Positions 33,015 through 42,978 of a stretch of 64,000 bases of DNA are shown in pieces; the stretch's first letter is position 1, and each line of letters starts with the position of its first letter. The stretch is from DOZZ01 sp963792655 (GTDB taxonomy: Bacteria > Acidobacteriota > Terriglobia > Bryobacterales > Bryobacteraceae): positions 310,001-374,000 of the forward strand of contig CAWBWU010000001.1 of the NCBI GenBank assembly GCA_963792655.1. Reading direction: 5' to 3'. A program made the position numbers and the translations under genes. The notes under the pieces were generated by a model, which saw only the letters and a list, made by a program, of their open reading frames with translations, had not been told where the DNA came from and did no database searches.

Positions 33015-34448
33015 ATGAAACGTGCGGTACTTCTTGCGCTGTTCGGCACGGCGCTAACGGCCCAGACGCTCGCGCCCGAGCTGCAGAGCATCGCGAATCA
33101 TATTTCGGAAGACGATCTGCGCGGCAACCTGTCGTTCCTTGCGTCGGATGCGCTCGAAGGGCGCAGCACGCCGTCGCGCGGTCAGGAGATCGCGGCCGAG
33201 TTTATCGCTGCACAGTTCCGGCGAGCGCGGCTGGAGGCGCCGGTGAATGGGGGGTACTTTCAGGAAGCGGAATTCGGCCAGTTCACTCCCGCGGCGAGCA
33301 ACACCGAGATCACTTTTGAGAATGGCAGCCACAAGACAGCGCTCGAAGCCAGCCAGTTCACGCTTCAGGCGTATCACGCGGTCGCCATCGAACGCGCTCC
33401 GCTGCTCGTGTTGAAAGCCGGCGATGAGGCAACTGCACCGGTGGAAGGCAAAGCCGTGCTGGCGCCGTACTCGCTGCGCTATGACGTACGCGAGCGGCTG
33501 CTGGCGCGCAAACCGGCGCTGCTGGTGATCTTGGCAAACGCGCCGTTGCGTCCGAATAGTGCGCCGCGCTTGATGGATCTGGATCAAGCCCAAACTGCCG
33601 TGCCCGTGCTGATGCTCGATTCCGAGCACGGCAAGCAGCTTACGGCCAGCCATGCCGAAGGTGAAACCGTGACTGTGCATGCAGCAGCGCCGCAAGTGTC
33701 GAAGGTGCACGTTCGTAACGTCGTTGGTGTGCTGCCTGGGTCCGATCCCGTCTTGAAAGACCAGTATGTTCTGGTCACCGCGCATTACGATCACTTGCCG
33801 ATGAAAGCCGACGGCCCGGATCGCATTTACAACGGCGCGAACGACGATGGCAGTGGAACCGTATCGGTGATTGAAATCGCGCAGGCGCTCGCGGCAATGC
33901 CGGTGAAGCCGCGCCGCACCGTCGTGTTCATGACCTTCTTCGGTGAGGAACTGGGGCTGCTCGGCTCGCGCTACTACGGCAGGCATCCTTTGTTTCCGTT
34001 GAGCAAAACCATCGCGCAGATCAACATCGAACAGGTGGGCCGCACGAATCCTAAGGGCGGCTTCGAGGCCAGCGGCATTACATTCACGGGCTATGACTTT
34101 ACCGACCTTCCGGCCGCGTTCGTCAACCAAAGCACCGGCGTGAAAGTCTACTCGACCAAAGATACTGACGCTTACTTTGCACGGAGCGATAACCAGGCTC
34201 TTGCGGATGTAGGCATCCCGGCCAGCACGGTCTCGTCCGCTTACACGTTCGCCGACTATCATCAAGTCTCCGATGAGTGGCAGAAGATAGAATTCGACAA
34301 CATGGCCAGGGTAGATCGCGCGATTGCGTTGGGCGTCGTCTCCATTGCAAATCGCACCGAAGCCCCGAAGTGGGAGCGCGACAATCCTAAGACCGAGCAT
34401 TACTGGAAAGCCCACGATCTGTTGAACGCACCCGGGGCCAGCCGTTGA
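33015..34448 (+). CDS. secreted M28-family metallopeptidase
   Basis: A 477-residue protein with a signal peptide (MKRAVLLALFGTALTAQT), a PA-like insert (about 115-215) and an M28 zinc peptidase domain: VTAHYDHLPMKADG (His, Asp), IYNGANDDGSGTVSVIE (bridging Asp), TFFGEELGLLGSRYY (Glu-Glu), DTDAYFARSDNQALADVGIP (Asp) and YHQVSDEWQKI (His). It likely acts as a periplasmic aminopeptidase. Its stop overlaps the next gene start (TTGA). Confidence 0.92.
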   Translation: MKRAVLLALFGTALTAQTLAPELQSIANHISEDDLRGNLSFLASDALEGRSTPSRGQEIAAEFIAAQFRRARLEAPVNGGYFQEAEFGQFTPAASNTEITFENGSHKTALEASQFTLQAYHAVAIERAPLLVLKAGDEATAPVEGKAVLAPYSLRYDVRERLLARKPALLVILANAPLRPNSAPRLMDLDQAQTAVPVLMLDSEHGKQLTASHAEGETVTVHAAAPQVSKVHVRNVVGVLPGSDPVLKDQYVLVTAHYDHLPMKADGPDRIYNGANDDGSGTVSVIEIAQALAAMPVKPRRTVVFMTFFGEELGLLGSRYYGRHPLFPLSKTIAQINIEQVGRTNPKGGFEASGITFTGYDFTDLPAAFVNQSTGVKVYSTKDTDAYFARSDNQALADVGIPASTVSSAYTFADYHQVSDEWQKIEFDNMARVDRAIALGVVSIANRTEAPKWERDNPKTEHYWKAHDLLNAPGASR

Positions 34449-35105
34449 ATCTGCGGCATCCGGCGCTGGCGTACATCGTCCCGTTTGGCGGCTTTGTCGC
34501 ACTGCTCGGGCTGAAATCTTTCTTCGTTGCGCCGTCGTGGCTGGTTTTTGTTTTCTCGATGGCGCTGATTGCGGCGTTCTCGCTCGGTCCTCTACGCGCG
34601 AGCCGGTCAACCAGCCCGTTGTTGAGCGTGCTGCTTGGCGCCGCGGTGTTCGTTATCTGGATCGGCCCGGACCTGCTCATTCCGGGTTACCGCAACTTGT
34701 GGCCTTTCTCGAACTCGATCATCGGGCATGCTGCGAGTACGATGACGCCGATGCAGAAGACGGACACGTTGAGTCTGGTGTTTCGTGTTCTGGTCAGCGT
34801 GGTTGCCGTGCCGATTCTTGAGGAGTTGTTCTGGCGCGGGTGGCTGATGCGCTGGATCATCAATAAAGACTTCGAACGCGTGCCGCTCGGGCGCTTATGC
34901 GCCGCTGGCGTTCTGGGCCGTCGCGCTGCTCTTTGCATCCGAACACGGGCCTTACTGGGATGTGGGTCTGATCACCGGCGTGATTTACAACTGGTGGATG
35001 ATTCGCACCAAAAGCTTGTGGGATTGCATTCTGGCCCACGCCGTCACCAACGGGTTGCTCGCGTGGTGGGTGATCAGTCACGCGCAGTGGCAGTATTGGC
35101 TTTAG
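34445..35105 (+). CDS. CPBP/CAAX-type intramembrane protease, frame broken
   Basis: Corrected length 219 residues, with several membrane helices and the Abi/CPBP motifs EELFWRGWLMRWI (EExxWR) and FASEHGPYWDVGL (FxxxH), plus SLWDCILAHAVTNG with a further His. The opening HPALAYIVPFGGFVALLG and GPDLLIPGYR resemble the CAAX-protease-related group linked to exosortase systems, though none is seen here. One extra G in the run 34889-34891 shifts the frame; removing it restores the second half and a stop at 35105, three bases before the ABC-F gene. Confidence 0.8.
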
Positions 35106-35108
35106 CGC

Positions 35109-37028
35109 ATGATTCAACTGGTGAATGCGGCCAAGCAGTTCGGGCCGAAGGTTCTGTTCGAAAACGTTGACTGGCTGATCACCACCAAAGAGCGCGCCGG
35201 TATTGTCGGCGGCAATGGCACGGGCAAGTCGACGCTTCTGAAAATGCTGGCCGGACTGGAGACGCTTGATCGCGGCGACCTTGCGATCACCCGCGGCACC
35301 ACCGCCGGATATCTTCCGCAGGATGGGCTGACGCTGTCGGGCCGCAGCGTCTTCGCCGAGTGCATGAGCGTGTTCGATGATGTGCGCGCCCTTGAGAGCG
35401 AACACGAAGAGCTCAGCCGCCGCCTGGCTGACCTCGCTCCGGGCAGCGCGGAGTACACGCAAGCATCCGAACGTTTGCATCGCGTCGACAGCGAGTTCCA
35501 CTCGCGCGGCGGATACACGCTCGAATCGCAAGCCGGTACAGTGCTGTCTGGCCTGGGCTTCGGGCGGGAAGAGTGGACGCGGCGCACAGAGGAGTTCTCG
35601 GGCGGCTGGCAGATGCGCATCGCGCTTGCAAAGCTACTGCTCGCCCAGCCGAACCTTCTGTTGCTCGACGAGCCGACGAACCATCTCGACATCGAAGCGC
35701 GTAACTGGCTTGAGCAGTATCTCGCCAATTACCCCCACGCGTTTGTTCTGATTTCGCACGACCGTTTCTTTCTGGACCAGACCGTCACGCGCATCGTCGA
35801 GCTTTGGAACAAGCGCATCTGGTTTTACACGGGCGGCTATTCGAAATTCGAAGCGCAGAAGGCAGACCGCCGCGTGCAGATCGAAGCGGCGTACAAAAAC
35901 CAGCAGGAAAAGGTCGAGCAGCTCGAGGCTTTCATCAACCGCTTCCGCGCGCAGGCGACGAAGGCGAAACAGGTGCAGAGCCGCATCAAAGAACTCGAGC
36001 GGATCGAACGCATCGAGATTCCACCGGACGAGAAGACCATCCACTTCCGGTTCCCGCAGCCGAAGCCGAGCGGCCGTGTTGTGACTGAATTTCGCAGCGT
36101 TTCAAAGAGCTACGGTGCCAAGCACGTCTTCTCGGGCGCGACGTTCATCATCGAACGCGGTGAACGCGTGGCGCTGGCCGGAGTGAATGGCGCGGGCAAG
36201 TCGACGCTGATCAAGATACTGGCAGGCGTGGAGCCCGTCACGTCAGGCGAATACATCCTGGGCCACAACGCGGAGCCGGATTACTTCGCGCAGGATCAAT
36301 ACAAAGAACTCGATGTGAACGCGCGCATGCTCGATGATCTCGGTACGGTTGCGCCGCGTGCCACGAATACGGAACTGCGCACGTTGCTCGGCTCGTTTCT
36401 GTTTTCCGATGACGATGTGTTCAAGCGCATCGGCGTACTCTCTGGCGGCGAGCGTAACCGCTACGCGCTCGCGCGCATGCTGATGGTCCCGAGCAATTTC
36501 CTGTTGCTGGACGAGCCCACCAATCACCTCGACATGCGCGCCAAAGACGTTCTGCTCAAAGCATTGCAGGACTTCACCGGCACGGTGGTTTTCGTATCTC
36601 ACGACCGCTACTTCCTCGAACAACTGGCAACCAAGGTGATTGAAGTAGGCGGCGGTGAAGTCCACGCGCACCCTTACGGCTATGTCGAATACCTCAGGCA
36701 CAAAGAGGGAATGGCCGAAGTTGCTGCTCCACCAGAGCCGCAAGCAACGAAGCCGGCCGCGACTGCCGCGGTGGCGGCTGAGAATGATAGCCAGCGCCGC
36801 CTGAATCCGTTGAAACTTCGCAAGATGAAGGAGCGGCGTGGCGAGATCGAAGAGGAAGTGACGAAGCTCGAGGCCGAGATCGCCGATTACGAACAGTCAC
36901 TCGCGAACTACGTCAGCGCTGCGCAAATGCAGGACGTGAACTTGCTGTTAGTTGCGCGCCGCGCCGATCTGGATGCGCTGATGAGCGAGTGGGAAGAAGT
37001 TTCGGAACTGATCGAAGCCAACTCCTAG
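35109..37028 (+). CDS. ABC-F family ATPase (Uup/YdiF-like)
   Basis: A 639-residue cytosolic protein with two ABC domains and no membrane part: Walker A GGNGTGKST and GVNGAGKST, signatures FSGGWQMRIALAKLL and LSGGERNRYALARML, and LLLLDEPTNHLD in both halves, joined by the charged ABC-F linker and ended by a coiled coil (from about residue 570). ABC-F proteins act on the ribosome. It follows the CPBP protease gene closely and converges with rhaM. Confidence 0.94.
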   Translation: MIQLVNAAKQFGPKVLFENVDWLITTKERAGIVGGNGTGKSTLLKMLAGLETLDRGDLAITRGTTAGYLPQDGLTLSGRSVFAECMSVFDDVRALESEHEELSRRLADLAPGSAEYTQASERLHRVDSEFHSRGGYTLESQAGTVLSGLGFGREEWTRRTEEFSGGWQMRIALAKLLLAQPNLLLLDEPTNHLDIEARNWLEQYLANYPHAFVLISHDRFFLDQTVTRIVELWNKRIWFYTGGYSKFEAQKADRRVQIEAAYKNQQEKVEQLEAFINRFRAQATKAKQVQSRIKELERIERIEIPPDEKTIHFRFPQPKPSGRVVTEFRSVSKSYGAKHVFSGATFIIERGERVALAGVNGAGKSTLIKILAGVEPVTSGEYILGHNAEPDYFAQDQYKELDVNARMLDDLGTVAPRATNTELRTLLGSFLFSDDDVFKRIGVLSGGERNRYALARMLMVPSNFLLLDEPTNHLDMRAKDVLLKALQDFTGTVVFVSHDRYFLEQLATKVIEVGGGEVHAHPYGYVEYLRHKEGMAEVAAPPEPQATKPAATAAVAAENDSQRRLNPLKLRKMKERRGEIEEEVTKLEAEIADYEQSLANYVSAAQMQDVNLLLVARRADLDALMSEWEEVSELIEANS

Positions 37029-37034
37029 AGGCGG

Positions 37035-37367
37035 TCAGTCGGTGTGGAATACTTCTTCAGCGCGGGCCCACCACTCGCCTTCGCGGCGCGTCGCGAGCGG
37101 CTCCTGCATCGGCTCCATGATCGACCACCACTCCTGCATCTTGGGATCGGCGGCCATTCGTTTCATATCTGCGTCATAGTCTTGGCCCGTGTATTCGAAA
37201 TAGGCATAGAGTACGGAGTCCTTCAGAAAGATCGAGTAGTTCTGAATGTGGCAGTCGCGGATTAACTGCAGCACTTCGGGCCAGACCGCGGCATGGTAGC
37301 GGATATATTCCTGCTCGAACTCCGGACGCAAACGCAGCAACTGCCCAAACCGCCGAACGGAACGCAT
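37035..37367 (-). CDS. rhaM: L-rhamnose mutarotase
   Basis: A 110-residue ferredoxin-like protein with the family pattern RLRPEFEQEYIRYHAAVWPEV, IQNYSIFLKDSVLYAYFEY and DPKMQEWWSIMEPMQEPL. It speeds conversion between rhamnose anomers. No other rhamnose genes are adjacent, so it probably serves a sugar pathway encoded elsewhere. It diverges from the TPR gene with almost no spacer. Confidence 0.9.
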   Translation of the reverse strand: MRSVRRFGQLLRLRPEFEQEYIRYHAAVWPEVLQLIRDCHIQNYSIFLKDSVLYAYFEYTGQDYDADMKRMAADPKMQEWWSIMEPMQEPLATRREGEWWARAEEVFHTD

Positions 37368-37403
37368 AAGCAGATCATAATGGTATTTCGCGGCCCGAAG
37401 CCG

Positions 37404-39080
37404 ATGACACTGGCAACCATTTCGCGGTTCGCAATCGTGCTGGCGGCATCAGCGGCTTTAGCGGCCGACACGCACTGGATTCAAACCAAGAGCCCGTCAT
37501 TTGAAGTGGTGAGCGACGCCGCGCCGAAAGCGATGCGTTCCACGCTTGGCGACCTGGAACAATTTCGCTTCGCGCTGGGCCAGGTGCTGGGGAAAGAGTT
37601 GACCTTCGCGCCGCCCATGCCGGTTTTACTATTTCGCGATGCGCAAGAGATGGAGGCGCATGGCGCAAGTGCGGGCTTGGTGGATGGACGCGCGCGCACA
37701 GTGCTGGTCGGCATCGCGGGACAACCGTTGCCGCCCGCGACAACGAAGCAACTCGCGAAGCTTTTAATCGAGCGTAGTGTGGGCAAACTGCCGGATGATT
37801 ATGAGCGCGGCCTGGAAACGTTCTTCTCGACGCTCAACGTAGCCGGCGCAAAGGTGACGTGGGGTGCGCTGCCCCCCGCGCAAGATCGCACGCGCGATTG
37901 GGCTCGCATTCATATGCTTGCCACCACGCCCGAGTATGCCGGACGCATGCGTGTGCTGTTCTTCAATCTGCAGCGCGGCATTCCGGCCGACGCCGCGTGG
38001 CCGAACGCCTACGGCAAGCCGGCGGCAGAGATGGAGCGCGAAGTGGATGCGTACTTTCACGCGGGAAAGTTTGGGACGGCGGATGGTCCGAGCACGGCGC
38101 TTAGTCCCGATCGCGACTTCTACATCAAAGACTTCCCTGCCGCGCAACAACCGTTGATCTTCGCTGATTTGCTCACGTCGCAATCAGCCGGCATGTATCA
38201 ACAGATGTTGCAGAACAAGCAGAACGTAGCGGAAGCGGAGGAAGGTTTGGGGCTGCTTGCGCAACGCGCCGGTGATCCGAACGCGGCGCGTGAGCATTGG
38301 AAGCGCGCGATTGCCGCAGGCTCTAAGAACGATGCGGTGCTGGTTGCCTATGCACGGCTTGAAAAGCAATCGGCTCCTGCGCGAGCCGCGCTCGATCAAG
38401 CGGTACAGATCAATCCGAATTCCGCCGAGGCGCACTACCTCTTGGGGGAGAAAGCGTCCGACCCGGAACAGCGCACGCGCGAATATGCGGCAGCCACGCG
38501 TTTAGCGCCGCAGAACCTGGCGTACTGGGAAGCACTTGCGCGCTGGCAATTGGAACAAAAACAGTTCGCGGCGGCGGCCAGCGCGTGGACCTCGGCCGAG
38601 CAAGCTGCGCGGAACAGCGCGGACCGCGAACGGATGCATGCCGCACGCATGGCGATCGAAGCGCAGCGCCTCGACTATGAAGAGGCCGAGCAGCAGCGTG
38701 TCGCCGCGTCCAGGCAAGCGGCCATCGACAAACTGAAAGCACAGGCGCTCGCGGAGTTGCACGCGGCAGAGGCGAAGGCGAACCATGGGCGCACTGCGGG
38801 CGGGGCGGCGGCGGTGGAACCGATGCCTTGGCCGGACGATCAACCCGGCAACACAAAGGTGGAAGGAACGTTGTTGAGAGTTGAGTGCGAGGGTAAGACG
38901 GCGCGGCTCGTCATGCAGACCAGTGACGACAAAACGTTGCGGTTGGTCATACCCGATCTGCGGGAGTCGGCACTCGCGTGCGGCCCGGCGAAGAAGCAGC
39001 GCATTGCCGTGGAATATTCCGCTAAGCCAGTCAAGCGTGCAGCGGCAGACGGCGTGTTGACGACCGTCACCTTTCACTAA
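37404..39080 (+). CDS. exported TPR protein with DUF1570-like N-terminal part
   Basis: About 558 residues from the ATG at 37404 (37380 also possible). A signal peptide (ISRFAIVLAASAALAA) is followed by HWIQTKSPSFEVVSDA, a start often seen in Acidobacterial TPR proteins with a gluzincin-like region, then TPR-like helical pairs (about 275-440; AEEGLGLLAQRAGDPNAAREHW, SAEAHYLLGEKASD) and a charged coil (about 440-490). The C-terminal 75 residues form a small beta domain. No enzyme motif such as HExxH is visible. Function unknown. Confidence 0.65.
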   Translation: MTLATISRFAIVLAASAALAADTHWIQTKSPSFEVVSDAAPKAMRSTLGDLEQFRFALGQVLGKELTFAPPMPVLLFRDAQEMEAHGASAGLVDGRARTVLVGIAGQPLPPATTKQLAKLLIERSVGKLPDDYERGLETFFSTLNVAGAKVTWGALPPAQDRTRDWARIHMLATTPEYAGRMRVLFFNLQRGIPADAAWPNAYGKPAAEMEREVDAYFHAGKFGTADGPSTALSPDRDFYIKDFPAAQQPLIFADLLTSQSAGMYQQMLQNKQNVAEAEEGLGLLAQRAGDPNAAREHWKRAIAAGSKNDAVLVAYARLEKQSAPARAALDQAVQINPNSAEAHYLLGEKASDPEQRTREYAAATRLAPQNLAYWEALARWQLEQKQFAAAASAWTSAEQAARNSADRERMHAARMAIEAQRLDYEEAEQQRVAASRQAAIDKLKAQALAELHAAEAKANHGRTAGGAAAVEPMPWPDDQPGNTKVEGTLLRVECEGKTARLVMQTSDDKTLRLVIPDLRESALACGPAKKQRIAVEYSAKPVKRAAADGVLTTVTFH

Positions 39081-39085
39081 CTCGC

Positions 39086-41379
39086 ATGGGCTCCGGTTGG
39101 AAGGCGCGCTTCAGCGCAAATCGGCAGAAAGGTTATGCAGTGTTCGCCGGCTCGCGCGAGAATGCCGATCGCGTGCTGCAGCATTTGCGTGCGGGTTGGG
39201 AAAGTGGCGCGCCGCGTCTGCCGGTGTGGCTGTTCACGCGCGAGCAGACATCCTCGCTTGCGGCGGAGACGTGTGCCGCGGTTCTCGTTGACGCAAGTCC
39301 CTGGCGTTTACTCGGCGCAGCGCTTCGGTCGTTACGCAACCGGTGGTTCGCGCTAACTGCGGTGTGTTGGACTGGCGATCGAGGGGCATGGCCGATCAAA
39401 ATACTGCCGCTGTTGATTCCGCCGTTCCGCGCGATTGTGCTGAACCGGCATGGCGACATCGGTTCCGCGAGTCCGCTGCCTGTACTGCGCAGCGCGGCAA
39501 TCGCGGGTGCGGCTGCAGCAATTCGCCCGCTTGCACCGCTGGTGCGATCTGCGGCGCGACGCAGGTTGCGAATGCATGCGCAACCGCTTGCCGTTCCTGA
39601 TGCTGCACCGCCCTCCCGCCTGCATGACCTCACGGTGATCGAAAGCAGTGGACGAGAGTGGAATGCCGCGGCTATCGAGAAGACATTGCGCGCATCGACG
39701 CAGCGCTGGGTCATCTTCCGTCAATCCGGCGCCACTGCAGACCTGACCGCCGCGCGCGAGTTTCTTCACTCGGATACCTTTGCCGTCACGGCGCAGATCG
39801 GTTATCGCGCGTGGCGTGAATTGCCGGTGTCGAACGCGCCGTTCCGTGCTTTGCAAGCGGGCGAAGTGAGCGCCACGCTCGCGCCAATCTCCAATTTCAT
39901 CATTGCGGACCGGGAGAAGATCCTTGCGCTCGGCGTGCCGTCACTCATTTACTTTCGGCGCTGCATGGTACGCGCTGTTCTGGAGAGCGGCGCAAGCGGG
40001 ATGGGTTTCTTACTCGGTGGGCTCGGGCGCGTGCGGCCAGATGCCTGATTTCACTTTTGAAGAAGCCGAGTTTGTGATGCGCCATCGCACACCGTTGCAC
40101 GGCTCGCCGTTGTTATTGGGTGGCGCGCGCGGCACCATCGCATCAGCTCCGGCCTATCGTCAGCCATTTCGCCATAATCTGCCGCGCGTACTGATCCTTT
40201 CGCCGTACCTGCCGTTCCCGCTTGCGCACGGCGGCGCCGTTCGCATCTTCAACTTGTGCCGTGCTCTGGCGCCAGATGTCGATTTCATCCTCGCCTGTTT
40301 TCGTGAGCACAGCGAAGCGGTGATGTATGCGGAGCTGAGCGAAGTGTTCCGGGAAGTGTACGTCGTCGACATCGACACCAAACCTTTGCCAGGCGCTGGG
40401 CCGCTTCACGTCCGCGAGTACGAGTCCGGCGCTATGCGTGACCTGGTGCAGCGGCTTGTGCGCGAAAAAAACATCGGCCTGCTGCAGATCGAGTACACAC
40501 AACTTGCGGCTTACCGCGAAACAGCGCCGCACATCCCGGCGATATTGGTCGAGCACGACATCACGTTCACGCTTTACGACCAGATTGCCGCCCGCGAGAA
40601 GACGCGCGAAGCGCTCGCCGAGGCGGACCGCTGGCGTAAGTTCGAATCAGAAAGGCTCCGCGCGTTCGATGGCGTGTGGACGATGTCGGAGAGCGACCGC
40701 GAAGAAGCGCTCGCCGCCGGCGCCCATCCGTCCCGCACGCTGGTTGTCGCGAACGGCGTCGATCTGGAAAAGTACCGGTGCGCGGTCCAGAGCACGAGTG
40801 ACCGCCCCACGCTTCTCTATGTCGGGTCGTTCCGGCACCGGCCGAATCTGATCGGGTTCGAACAGTTGCGCGACGTTATTCTGCCCCTGGTGTGGCAGCG
40901 CTTCCCCGAAGCCACACTCGAAGTAGTTGCCGGACCCGAGCACGAGAAGCATTGGCGGGAATTTGACCCCGGCCTGCGCGCGACGGACCCGCGCATTCAC
41001 GTCCACGGCTTCGTTTCTGACTTGCGGCCGCTTTACGAACGGGCCCAGGCGGTCTGTGTTCCGTTACTGGTTTCGGCCGGCACCAACATCAAAGTGATCG
41101 AGGCCATGGCGTGTTCCCGCCCGGTGGTCAGCACGCCCGTCGGCGCCCGCGGCCTCAATTTGACCGACGGCGAAGACATTCTGATTCGCGAGAGCGGACC
41201 CGAGTTCGCCGACGCCGCTCTGCGATTTACTGGCGAGTCCGGAAAAACGCGAACGGTTTTCCCGCGCCGCGCGTCTCACCTGTGAGCGGCGTTTTGGCTG
41301 GCAGGCGATCGCCGCGTTGGCGCTGGACGGTTATGTTGCCGCCGGGCTTCCAAAAACAAACCGGATATACTCACATTAA
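39086..41379 (+). CDS. two-domain glycosyltransferase (GT4 C-terminal), frame broken twice
   Basis: Corrected product of about 763 residues. The N-terminal part (about 1-330) is a domain I do not recognise, with membrane-proximal hydrophobic segments (KILPLLIPPFRAIVLNRHGD). The C-terminal part is a GT-B glycosyltransferase of family 4 type: RVLILSPYLPFPLAHGGAVR, TLLYVGSFRHRPNLIGFEQL, VHGFVSDLRPLYERAQ and SAGTNIKVIEAMACSRPVVS. Extra single bases at 39947 and in 41226-41228 split it into three frames; removal joins SLFTFGAAWYALFWR and gives the normal tail LLASPEKRERFSRAARLTCE to a TAA at 41377. Presumably adds sugars to a surface glycan or lipid. Confidence 0.75.
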
Positions 41380-41394
41380 GGACGGTCCCTCGGA

Positions 41395-42978
41395 ATGGCG
41401 TCGAAGCGGTCTTCTTTTTTTCTTGTCCCAGTTATCATCGCCGCCTGCGCTTTAGCGGGCGGAATCTATGGCCAGCGCGTGGTTACGGCGCATGCCGCCG
41501 ACGACCAGACTGACGTCGAAAAGAGCGTGAAATCGTTCACGCGGCTTTACACCACGGTCGAAGAGAATTTCGCCGACCCGGTGACGGCCGACAAAGGTAT
41601 TTATAAAGGCGCGATCCCGGGGATGCTGCGCACTCTCGATCCGCACTCCAACTTCTTCGATCCGAAAGACCTCACGCTGATGCGCGAAGAACAGCGCGGT
41701 CACTACTACGGCGTCGGTATGTATGTGCAGGGCCGCAACGGCAAAACCGTTGTGACGTTCCCTTTCACCGGCTCGCCCGCATACAAAGCAGGGCTGCGTC
41801 CTGGTGATGTGATTACAGCGGTCAACGGGAAATCCGTCGAGACGCTGCCGACCACCGAAGTAGCGGAGATGCTGAAGGGCCCTCGCAACACGCCGGTCAA
41901 GCTGCTGGTTCTGCGCGAAGGCAGTTCGAAGCCGCTCGAGTTCAACATGCTGCGTGACGAGATCAGCCGCAGCAGTGTGCAGGATGCCATGTGGGTGCGC
42001 CCCGGCATCGGCTACATGCACCTCGAGCTGTTCAATGAGACCACCAGCAAAGAAGTGCAGGAGCACCTGCGCGAATTCGGCGAAGCCAACATCAAGGGCT
42101 TGATCATCGATCTGCGCGATAACCCCGGCGGCCTGCTGAATGAAGCGGTCGCGGTTGCCGACAAGTTCCTCAACAAGGGCGACGTGATCGTTTCTCACCA
42201 CGGACGCGCGCAGCCAGAGAAGGTGTATCGCGCCACTTCGGGCAACCACGGGTATGTCTATCCGATCGTTGTGCTTGTGAATCGTGGCTCGGCTTCGGCT
42301 TCGGAGATCGTTTCCGGCGCGCTGCAGGATCACGATCGCGGGTACGTGATCGGCGAAAACACGTTCGGCAAAGGCCTGGTGCAAACGGTATTCCCGCTCG
42401 GCGAGAGCACTGCCTTATCGCTCACGACGGCCAAATACTACACGCCCAGCGGACGCTTGATCCAGCGCGATTACGAGCACACTTCGTTCTTCGATTACTA
42501 CTACAAGACCAACACCGAAGCGCGCAACGACAAGGACGTGAAGACGACCGATGCGGGCCGCACGGTATATGGCGGCGGCGGCATCTCGCCCGACGAGAAG
42601 TTCACGCCGGAGAAGCTCGACCGCTTCGAAATCGAGATCATGCGCAAATATGCGATCTCGAATTTCATCACGCACTACTTCGCGGAGCACAGCACGCAGA
42701 TGGCGAAGGCGTGGACTGCGGATGAACCGACCATCACGCTGTTTCATGACTACCTGATGAAGCACGATGTCGCCTTCACCGAAGCCGAGTTCACGAAGGA
42801 TCACGACTGGTTGAAGCGCAACCTGACCGGCGAAATCTATAAGACCGCGTTCAGCGTTGACGACAGCCGCAAGTACTACATTCAGACCGACCCGCTGGTG
42901 CAGCGCGCCGTGGACGATATGCCGAAGGCGCTTGCGTTAGTCAACTCAAACCGCAAGCTGGTCGTGCAAAAGAAGTAG
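41395..42978 (+). CDS. S41-family C-terminal processing peptidase
   Basis: A 527-residue protein with an N-terminal membrane/signal helix (FFLVPVIIAACALAGGIYG), a PDZ domain (GVGMYVQGRNGKTVVTFPFT to GDVITAVNGKSVETL) and the protease domain: catalytic Ser in GSASASEIVSGALQDH and Lys in ENTFGKGLVQTVFPL. It cleaves C-termini of envelope proteins in the periplasm. Its stop overlaps the GTG start of guaA (TAGTG). Confidence 0.93.
   Translation: MASKRSSFFLVPVIIAACALAGGIYGQRVVTAHAADDQTDVEKSVKSFTRLYTTVEENFADPVTADKGIYKGAIPGMLRTLDPHSNFFDPKDLTLMREEQRGHYYGVGMYVQGRNGKTVVTFPFTGSPAYKAGLRPGDVITAVNGKSVETLPTTEVAEMLKGPRNTPVKLLVLREGSSKPLEFNMLRDEISRSSVQDAMWVRPGIGYMHLELFNETTSKEVQEHLREFGEANIKGLIIDLRDNPGGLLNEAVAVADKFLNKGDVIVSHHGRAQPEKVYRATSGNHGYVYPIVVLVNRGSASASEIVSGALQDHDRGYVIGENTFGKGLVQTVFPLGESTALSLTTAKYYTPSGRLIQRDYEHTSFFDYYYKTNTEARNDKDVKTTDAGRTVYGGGGISPDEKFTPEKLDRFEIEIMRKYAISNFITHYFAEHSTQMAKAWTADEPTITLFHDYLMKHDVAFTEAEFTKDHDWLKRNLTGEIYKTAFSVDDSRKYYIQTDPLVQRAVDDMPKALALVNSNRKLVVQKK

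Noticed and set aside
33054..34610. A 518-codon open frame on the - strand across the M28 peptidase and CPBP genes
   Set aside because: Low-complexity Arg/His-rich product antisense to a clear metallopeptidase; no plausible start region or neighbours.
39086..40048. Separate 320-residue hypothetical gene ahead of the glycosyltransferase
   Set aside because: Removing one base at 39947 fuses it in frame to the GT4 domain, so I treat both as one gene.
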